From positions 1 through 12,248 of the forward strand of contig CABSMK010000040.1 of assembly GCA_902478825.1 (NCBI GenBank): a stretch of 12,248 nucleotides of DNA, given 5' to 3'. This document shows, piece by piece, positions 9,001-12,248 of this stretch. Origin of the DNA: an uncultured Collinsella sp. GTDB taxonomy: Bacteria; Actinomycetota; Coriobacteriia; Coriobacteriales; Coriobacteriaceae. Below the pieces are notes generated by a model. The model was not told the origin of the DNA, made no database searches, and worked only from the letters and a program-made list of their open reading frames with translations. The position numbers were made by a program, and so were the translations under genes. Positions within the stretch are counted from its first letter, which is position 1. Each line of letters starts with the position of its first letter.

Positions 9001-9474
9001 AAAGTGTCCGCTCTTGGTTTTACCCTGAGCGGTCGTGTAGGAGTAGGTGCCGTCGACATGGGTAGTGCCGTTGAGCATCCATACGGCAAGCTGGGTGGCG
9101 GCGCGGGCGCGATCGGGTGAAAGATGGTAACCGCCAAACGACGTGGTGGTGGGATATCCGTGACAAACGATTGCCGCGAACTCGTCGTCGAGCCACACCC
9201 AGCCTTGATCAAAGTTGAGCCATGGGCCGCCCGGTTTGGTGGGGCCGGGGCGCTCCTGGTTCATGCAGTAGGCAATCGAGGTGTCTTGAGCTTCATACTT
9301 GCCGATGAAGAAGGGCCCACAATCATCGCTAATAGTGCGGAAGCCGAGCTGGTCGTAGCCATCGACGGCAAATGCGGCTCCCGGTGCCAGGCAGCCGAAA
9401 AGCAGGAAGAGGAGCAGGAGCAGCGGACCTGTTGCGATTGCGCTGTGGACAGAGTGCGTGGGTGCGTTGGACAT
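6043..9474 (-). CDS. LPxTG cell-wall-anchored adhesin with thioester domain and six CnaB/SpaA-like domains
   Basis: This 1143-residue surface protein starts at ATG 9474, with AAGGAG 5 nt upstream. Residues 1-36 form a signal peptide with probable cleavage after AFA. A thioester domain follows (about 37-205): the pairing residues are likely C70 in YCMNQ and Q128 in TQLAVW, which form an internal thioester used for covalent binding to host surfaces. Six CnaB-type beta-sandwiches follow. Their candidate isopeptide Lys/Glu pairs are K216/E273, K313/E369, K417/E494, K539/E603, K647/E713 and K758/E806, and several carry the [E]-T/S-x-APxGY signature. A larger C-terminal domain (about 838-1090) has a VDKRQ start and an FSYTI strand. 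LPATG at 1108-1112, a hydrophobic segment and the tail RLRSITKKR form the sortase anchor. No sortase is in the window. It appears monocistronic. Confidence 0.92.
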   Translation of the reverse strand: MSNAPTHSVHSAIATGPLLLLLFLLFGCLAPGAAFAVDGYDQLGFRTISDDCGPFFIGKYEAQDTSIAYCMNQERPGPTKPGGPWLNFDQGWVWLDDEFAAIVCHGYPTTTSFGGYHLSPDRARAATQLAVWMLNGTTHVDGTYSYTTAQGKTKSGHFTADNEVVAAARWLHDSAKSGSIEAAPHRARRYLGAVSGGNKRQDMLYVLPAVSVSFQKQSANTVITSGNNTYQFTGATFDIFESASGARVGTIKMDSNGRAQATLLPNTAYYLVETKAPAGYVPRHDRIAFTTGNDGGRVAIDEQPGTINLRIVKLDAATNAGPQVGSSLAGAEFTCVSQSTPGWAQILTTDESGRATLADVPLGTFTIYESKAPEGYLPSNDSWTYTVGADQLGDSGVVEIESRVSDIPIAFNLEISKFKDYGNSDQSGLEQPGEGVVFEVVSNSSQQVVGTLTTNVYGFASTKDQPEAWFGAGKRPAGIHGAVPYDRAGYTVREVPETVPEGFKRAGEWTVGANQISNGAELQYIVDNHALSTHLQIVKRDAQTGASVPLAGFTFQLLDSNHESVSQTCWYPTHNVMDTFTTDATGTVTLPESLVPGTYYVRETSAKEPYLVGEEIEVNIPADMNLTPVAIASYYDHAATGNIRIVKTDAIDGSSLAGAVFEIRASSDIVRPDGSIAALDGETVATITTDETGEARADNLPLGLGTARYEVVETQAPAGFLLDRTTHIVDLTYADQKTPVVEARLNVSDDYTKVDISKVDASGEQEVEGAQLTLYGPDKTEIDSWTSSDKPHRVEHLAPGTYSLREMMSPRTYDLAKEITFEIKDTREVQSVAMKDAPIEIKGQVDKRQELVQPIGKGLLANGDGKNRAATQTNTDGLFSYTIDARNDSATWVDEFTITDDLECAKDGTARFISIETPVAIGDLNGLCNVWYRTTPLDSTDVDEPANATLDDGHENPWLESDEVKESLGEDCRLVDYDGWRLWKADVSTTESTTLEAEELDLASNTVVTGIRIEYGAVAADFTTRSDADSWTRDDLKDEHDDLDDAKAILGTDARGAVVHMQATSAYTPQTALTNSARVDLCRNGGGDKLESHDEDSVIQRCTLPQDLPATGSVPIAACITALLTSGTAALWFARLRSITKKR

Positions 9475-9771
9475 GGCTGCTCCTTATCCCTCGTGCGCCG
9501 CACGGGGAGGCTGCGACGCGTAGGATGAGGCTACCCCCGAGGTTCATGCGGGTAAGTACCGGAGCCTGACCAAAAGCTTGCCCAATTCCTGACAAATTGA
9601 GCTCAAATACAACAATCAAGCAAAAGCGCAGGTAGAAGATAAGGAGAACAGGAAGTCAAAGGTCCTCGTCTCCACAATTGGCGTGATTTTCAAACGAATC
9701 TCCACAGCTAAAACAAGCATCACCACCCTTGTATCGAACAAGACAACCGCGTTATACTAGCCAACACACAA
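9475..9771. promoter_or_regulatory. Intergenic region upstream of the adhesin and the tRNA gene
   Basis: These 297 bases hold no convincing gene. They must contain the adhesin promoter (- strand), but no pair of -35/-10 hexamers with normal spacing stands out. Visible elements are the 10-bp perfect palindrome TTGAGCTCAA at 9597-9606 and the octamer TCTCCACA, present twice (9669-9676 and 9699-9706) exactly 30 bases apart. A TTGACT hexamer (complement of 9654-9659) faces the adhesin. The right edge carries the tRNA promoter. The region is A/T-rich compared with the genes beside it. Confidence 0.4.
9729..9758 (+). promoter_or_regulatory. Promoter of the tRNA-Gly gene
   Basis: A TTGTAT -35 (9729-9734) and a TATACT -10 (9753-9758) are separated by 18 nt. 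The -10 ends 13 nt before the tRNA 5' end, which fits a short leader of about six nucleotides. Confidence 0.65.
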
Positions 9772-9846
9772 GCGGGCATCGCCAAGTGGTAAGGCATCAG
9801 CTTCCCAAGCTGACACTCGCGGGTTCGAGTCCCGTTGCCCGCTCCA
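9772..9846 (+). tRNA. tRNA-Gly, anticodon CCC
   Basis: The acceptor stem GCGGGCA (9772-9778) pairs with TGCCCGC (9836-9842). The discriminator is T9843, and CCA (9844-9846) is encoded in the gene. The anticodon stem TCAGC/GCTGA (9797-9801 with 9809-9813) holds the loop TTCCCAA, giving anticodon CCC at 9804-9806, which reads GGG. The T arm CGGGTTCGAGTCCCG is at 9820-9834. The length is 72 nt plus CCA, normal for a class I tRNA with a short variable loop. A promoter lies just upstream and a strong terminator just downstream, so it is a single-gene unit. Its last 18 nt recur twice downstream. Confidence 0.97.
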
Positions 9847-9857
9847 GCTAGAAGCAC

Positions 9858-9890
9858 AAGCACGGCACCATTACGGTGCCGTGCTTTTTT
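9858..9890 (+). terminator. Intrinsic terminator of the tRNA-Gly gene
   Basis: An 11-bp perfect stem (AGCACGGCACC at 9859-9869 with GGTGCCGTGCT at 9875-9885) encloses the loop ATTAC. A run of six T follows, ending at 9890. It lies 12 nt after the encoded CCA. Confidence 0.93.
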
Positions 9891-9901
9891 CAATAAAGCG
9901 C

Positions 9902-9916
9902 CGGGACTCGAACCCG
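9902..9916 (-). repeat. Inverted copy of the tRNA T arm
   Basis: CGGGACTCGAACCCG is the exact reverse complement of the tRNA-Gly T arm at 9820-9834. The two lie on either side of the tRNA terminator. No acceptor stem, D arm or anticodon arm can be built around it on the - strand, so it is a fragment and not a second tRNA. It marks the left part of the first repeat module. Confidence 0.75.
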
Positions 9917-9935
9917 ACAGGGTGCGAGCGTAAAG

Positions 9936-9952
9936 CAAACGCGAAGCGTTTG
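9936..9952. repeat. Small hairpin with a GCGAAGC core
   Basis: The arms CAAACGC and GCGTTTG pair perfectly over 7 bp around a GAA triloop. The core GCGAAGC (9941-9947) also occurs in both 59-nt repeat units downstream. A separate short inverted repeat, GGCGCC-GACA-GGCGCC, follows at 9968-9983. Confidence 0.7.
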
Positions 9953-9979
9953 TAGCGAGCAGGCGAAGGCGCCGACAGG

Positions 9980-10038
9980 CGCCTGAAGCCGGTGCGGATT
10001 TGCGAAGCAAATACGCGGATGTCCCGTTGCCCGCTCCA
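9980..10038 (+). repeat. 59-nt repeat unit, copy A, ending in a tRNA-Gly 3' end
   Basis: This unit matches copy B (10111-10169) at 55 of 59 positions. It contains the hairpin ATTTGC-GAA-GCAAAT (9998-10012). Its last 18 nt (10021-10038) are identical to the tRNA-Gly 3' end including CCA (9829-9846). The 174 bases between the tRNA and this second 3' end carry the tRNA terminator, the inverted T arm and two further hairpins, but no gene. Confidence 0.9.
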
Positions 10039-10110
10039 TCGAGTGCGGGAGACATGGGGACGGCCAATTCAACAAAGTCTTCCCCCGCGGCTTCGTGAGG
10101 CTGAGGGGCT

Positions 10111-10169
10111 CGCCTGAAGCCGGTGCGGATTTGCGAAGCAAATGCGCAGACGTCCCGTTGCTCGCTCCA
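10111..10169 (+). repeat. 59-nt repeat unit, copy B, ending in a near-exact tRNA-Gly 3' end
   Basis: Copy B has four differences from copy A. Its hairpin ATTTGC-GAA-GCAAAT lies at 10129-10143. Its final 18 nt (10152-10169) differ from the tRNA 3' end by one base. The 72 bases between A and B (10039-10110) are not repeated and hold no gene that I can support. All three tRNA-end copies point the same way. Confidence 0.9.
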
Positions 10170-10271
10170 ATTCCAAAATGTTAGGTTAATGCCTGCTGCC
10201 CATACTTGCACCTGCGCACGGTACAATGGTTAGGTTACGACCAACGTGCCAATAACCAAAAAGGAGCCGCT
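10170..10271 (+). promoter_or_regulatory. purB upstream region
   Basis: A TACAAT hexamer at 10222-10227 is the best -10, 44 nt before the purB ATG. No matching -35 lies at 16-18 nt; a TTGCAC at 10206-10211 is only 10 nt away. The nonamer GTTAGGTTA occurs twice (10180-10188 and 10229-10237), both after AAT or AATG. The second copy lies just after the putative -10, where a repressor could act. AAGGAG at 10261-10266 is the ribosome site. Confidence 0.4.
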
Positions 10272-11618
10272 ATGATCGATCGCTATACCCGCCCGGAGAT
10301 GGGACACATCTTCTCCCTCGAGAACAAGTACGCCATTTGGCAGGAGATCGAGGTTCTGGCCTGCGAGGCCCAGGCGGAGCTCGGCAAGATCGGTATTTCC
10401 AAAGACGAGGCCCAGTGGATCCGCGACCATGCCAACTTTGAGAAGGCGAAGGTCGATGAGATCGAGGAAGTCACGCGCCACGACGTCATTGCCTTCCTGA
10501 CCAACATGAAGGAATACATCGATGCCGATGTTCCCGAGGGCGACCCCAAGCCCAGCCGCTGGGTTCACTATGGCATGACCAGCTCCGATCTGGGCGACAC
10601 GGCCCTGTGCTACCAGCTCACCCAGGCCTGCGACCTGATCATCGAGGACGTCAAAAAACTCGGCGAGATTTGCAAGCGTCGCGCTTTTGAGGAACGCAAC
10701 ACGCTCTGTGCCGGCCGCACTCATGGCATCCACGCCGAGCCGATGACCTTCGGCATGAAGTTTGGCTCTTGGGCCTGGGAACTCAAGCGCGATCTGGATC
10801 GTCTTGAGGACGCCCGCAAGAATGTTGCCTTCGGTGCTATCTCGGGCGCTGTCGGCACGTACAGCTCCATCGAGCCGTTCGTCGAGGAGTACGTCTGCGA
10901 GCACCTGGGCCTGGTCCACGATCCTCTGTCCACGCAGGTCATCAGCCGCGATCACCATGCCTACCTTGCCGGCGTGCTTGCCACTACAGCGGCCACCTGT
11001 GAGCGCATCGCTACCGAGGTTCGCAATCTACAGAAGACCGATACGCTCGAGGCCGAGGAGCCGTTCCGTAAGGGCCAAAAGGGCAGCTCAGCCATGCCGC
11101 ACAAGCGCAACCCCATCACCATGGAGAAAGTCTGCGGTCTGTCGCGCGTCGTGAAGTCCAACGCCCAGGTTGCCTTCGATAACGTCGCCCTGTGGCACGA
11201 GCGTGACATTTCGCACTCCTCTGCCGAGCGCGTCGCCCAGGCCGATAGCTTCATCGCCCTCGACCACATGTTCCAGTGCCTCATCCGCGTTATCGACGGC
11301 CTGCAGCTGTATCCCGCCCGCATGATGGCCAACCTCAATAAGACCCGCGGCCTCATCTTCTCCTCCAAGGTGCTGCTCGCCCTTGTCGATACGGGCATCA
11401 CCCGCGAGGACGCGTACGCCATTGTGCAGGAGAACGCTATGGCAACCTGGCACGAGGTACAGGATTGTGTCTCCGGCCCCACCTTTAAGGAGCGTCTCGA
11501 GGCCGACCCGCGCTGCACCGTCAGTCAGGAGAAGCTCGACGAGATCTTTGATCCGTGGGACTTCCTCACCCGTATCGACACGGTCTTTGATCGTCTGGAG
11601 CAGCTGAGCTTCGAGTAG
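10272..11618 (+). CDS. purB: Adenylosuccinate lyase
   Basis: PurB cleaves adenylosuccinate to AMP and fumarate, and SAICAR to AICAR and fumarate, in cytoplasmic purine synthesis. The product is 448 residues, normal for the family. ATG 10272 was chosen because AAGGAG sits 5 nt upstream. Family landmarks are in order: TRHDVIAF with the catalytic-type H70, TSSDLGDT at 103-110, GRTHGIHAEPMTFG at 148-161 with H151 as the probable general acid, and the signature loop GSSAMPHKRNP at 271-281, whose serines S272/S273 supply the catalytic base. The loop spelling is the Bacillus/Thermotoga type and not the longer E. coli type. The active enzyme should be a homotetramer. No other purine gene is adjacent. 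A hairpin follows the gene. Confidence 0.97.
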   Translation: MIDRYTRPEMGHIFSLENKYAIWQEIEVLACEAQAELGKIGISKDEAQWIRDHANFEKAKVDEIEEVTRHDVIAFLTNMKEYIDADVPEGDPKPSRWVHYGMTSSDLGDTALCYQLTQACDLIIEDVKKLGEICKRRAFEERNTLCAGRTHGIHAEPMTFGMKFGSWAWELKRDLDRLEDARKNVAFGAISGAVGTYSSIEPFVEEYVCEHLGLVHDPLSTQVISRDHHAYLAGVLATTAATCERIATEVRNLQKTDTLEAEEPFRKGQKGSSAMPHKRNPITMEKVCGLSRVVKSNAQVAFDNVALWHERDISHSSAERVAQADSFIALDHMFQCLIRVIDGLQLYPARMMANLNKTRGLIFSSKVLLALVDTGITREDAYAIVQENAMATWHEVQDCVSGPTFKERLEADPRCTVSQEKLDEIFDPWDFLTRIDTVFDRLEQLSFE

Positions 11619-11644
11619 GCTCGGGCATAACGTTAGCTTTTTAG

Positions 11645-11682
11645 GGCGCTTTGCTGGTAATGTGTGTTGCCGGCAAAGCGCC
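11645..11682 (+). terminator. Hairpin after purB, possible terminator with a weak T tract
   Basis: A 13-bp stem (11645-11657 with 11670-11682, one G-U pair) has a 12-nt loop. The downstream bases are TCGTTGCATTT, without a clear T run, so termination may be inefficient. Confidence 0.55.
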
Positions 11683-11706
11683 TCGTTGCATTTAGGGAAA
11701 GACGGG

Positions 11707-11712
11707 GATAAT
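11707..11712 (+). promoter_or_regulatory. Candidate -10 of the TSCPD gene promoter
   Basis: GATAAT lies 34 nt before the ATG at 11747. The nearest -35-like hexamer is TTGCAT at 11686-11691, with a short 15-nt spacer. Confidence 0.42.
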
Positions 11713-11746
11713 AGTCGTCTCGAATAACATTCTGAGAGGGGATCGC

Positions 11747-12010
11747 ATGATTTCGTTTGATTACAAGCCTCAGGGCGTGTGTGCTCGCAATATTCACCTT
11801 GACCTTTCCGATGACGGCAACAAGGTGATGGGCGTTGAGTTTACCGGCGGCTGCGACGGCAATCTCAAGGCTATCTCCAAGCTGGTCGAGGGCGCTCCTG
11901 CCGATCGCGTAATCGAGGTTCTCGCCGGTAATACCTGCGGTATGAAAAAGACCTCCTGCGCCGACCAGCTTACACGCGCTATCGAGGCCGCTCGCACCGA
12001 GATCGCCTAA
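11747..12010 (+). CDS. TSCPD-domain small protein (TIGR03905-like)
   Basis: This 87-residue protein starts at ATG 11747, after GAGAGGGG. It matches the small stand-alone TSCPD proteins related to a domain found at the end of some vitamin-B12-dependent ribonucleotide reductases. Visible landmarks are GVCARNI near residue 10, GGCDGNLKAIS at 34-44, and CGMKKTSCADQL at 64-75. Four cysteines (C12, C36, C64, C71) sit at the family positions and could bind a metal or form a redox site. The namesake motif reads TSCADQ, with Ala for Pro. The stop overlaps the start of the next gene by one base (TAATG), so the two are translationally coupled. The exact biochemical role of the stand-alone family is not settled. 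Confidence 0.85.
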   Translation: MISFDYKPQGVCARNIHLDLSDDGNKVMGVEFTGGCDGNLKAISKLVEGAPADRVIEVLAGNTCGMKKTSCADQLTRAIEAARTEIA

Positions 12011-12200
12011 TGGGTATCGCCGATCACATCAAGAACGGAATATCGCGTCGCGGCTTTGTACTCGGTGGGGCTGCCGCGGGCGCTGCCACGGTGCTTGCCG
12101 GATGCTCGAAAAAAACGGGCACCAGCGATGATGCCGCCGGCGAGCCGCAGGTTATCAAGGATGATTCCAAAATCATCTCGATTACGGATGAGTACGAGGC
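12010..12200 (+). CDS. Tat-exported lipoprotein, N-terminal part (cut by contig end)
   Basis: Only 63 complete codons are genomic. The ATG at 12010 overlaps the TAA of the TSCPD gene. The N-terminus carries a twin-arginine signal: SRRGFVLGG at residues 12-20, then an Ala/Gly-rich hydrophobic stretch, then a lipobox LAGC with the acyl-accepting Cys at about residue 32. The mature protein begins with SKKTG and an acidic linker, then VIKDDSKIISITDEYEA. The Tat signal means export of a folded protein, often cofactor-bound, and anchoring on the outer face of the membrane. The remaining sequence is too short to name the function. The frame runs on past 12200, but those residues are adapter-encoded. 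The truncation is an assembly artefact, not a broken gene. Confidence 0.75.
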
Positions 12201-12248
12201 CTGTCTCTTATACACATCTCCGAGCCCACGAGACATGCGCAGATCTCG
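12201..12248. other. Illumina Nextera adapter and index (non-genomic)
   Basis: CTGTCTCTTATACACATCT (12201-12219) is the Tn5 mosaic-end sequence used in Nextera libraries. CCGAGCCCACGAGAC (12220-12234) is the read 2 adapter. ATGCGCAG (12235-12242) is in the i7 index position, and ATCTCG (12243-12248) begins the P7 sequence. The order and spacing are exact, so this is library construct sequence left in the assembly. Confidence 0.99.

Noticed and set aside
9386..9397. Lipobox-like LFGC in the adhesin signal peptide
   Set aside because: Position -2 is Phe, an AFA cleavage site follows, and the C-terminal LPATG anchor explains surface attachment.
9902..9916. A second tRNA on the - strand
   Set aside because: Only the T arm is present; no acceptor, D or anticodon stems can be formed around it.
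9847..10170. CRISPR array or small integrative element
   Set aside because: The repeats are too few and unevenly spaced for CRISPR, there are no cas genes, and no integrase or other gene lies between the tRNA-end copies.
9720..10226. A 168-codon frame on the - strand across the tRNA and the repeats
   Set aside because: It reads through the tRNA (GNGTRTRE-type peptide) and its terminator, and its internal similarity comes from the 59-nt repeats. This is a common false prediction.
12024..12236. A - strand frame beginning MSRGLGDVYKRQ
   Set aside because: The start and first residues are encoded by Nextera adapter.

Overview
The window looks like chromosome from a GC-rich gut actinobacterium of the class Coriobacteriia, most likely Collinsella or a close relative. 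The reasons are codon use, a tandem WYL-regulator pair, an LPxTG adhesin of the thioester/CnaB type, and a Tat lipoprotein behind a TSCPD protein. The genus call rests on recognition, not on a search. The right end is not genomic: from 12201 the sequence is Nextera library adapter plus an index, so the contig ends at an untrimmed read end and the true sequence is about 12,200 bases.

Layout. (1) 1-423, the C-terminal end of a DinG/XPD-type helicase on +. Its stop codon overlaps the stop of a convergent gene. (2) 420-2346, two overlapping WYL-domain regulators on -, arranged like pafB-pafC. (3) 2347-2544, a divergent promoter region. (4) 2545-5976, an operon on + holding a large membrane protein and a 72-residue single-pass membrane protein, closed by a strong, probably bidirectional terminator. 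The large protein has an M28-peptidase-like fold with a damaged metal site and is split by an acidic insertion of roughly 650 residues. (5) 6043-9474, on -, a 1143-residue cell-wall-anchored adhesin with signal peptide, thioester domain, six CnaB/SpaA-like domains and an LPATG anchor. (6) 9475-9771, the adhesin upstream region. (7) 9772-10169, a tRNA-Gly(CCC) gene with promoter and terminator. Two short repeat modules follow it, each ending in a copy of the last 18 nt of the tRNA. (8) 10272-11618, purB. (9) 11747-12010, a TSCPD-domain protein whose stop overlaps the start of a Tat lipoprotein gene cut off by the contig end.

The parts are mostly unrelated housekeeping and surface modules. The most unusual items are the interrupted M28-like protein, with four short Thr-rich repeats inside its insertion, and the tandem tRNA-end repeat modules, which carry GCGAAGC mini-hairpins. 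The adapter tail matters for anyone using this contig.
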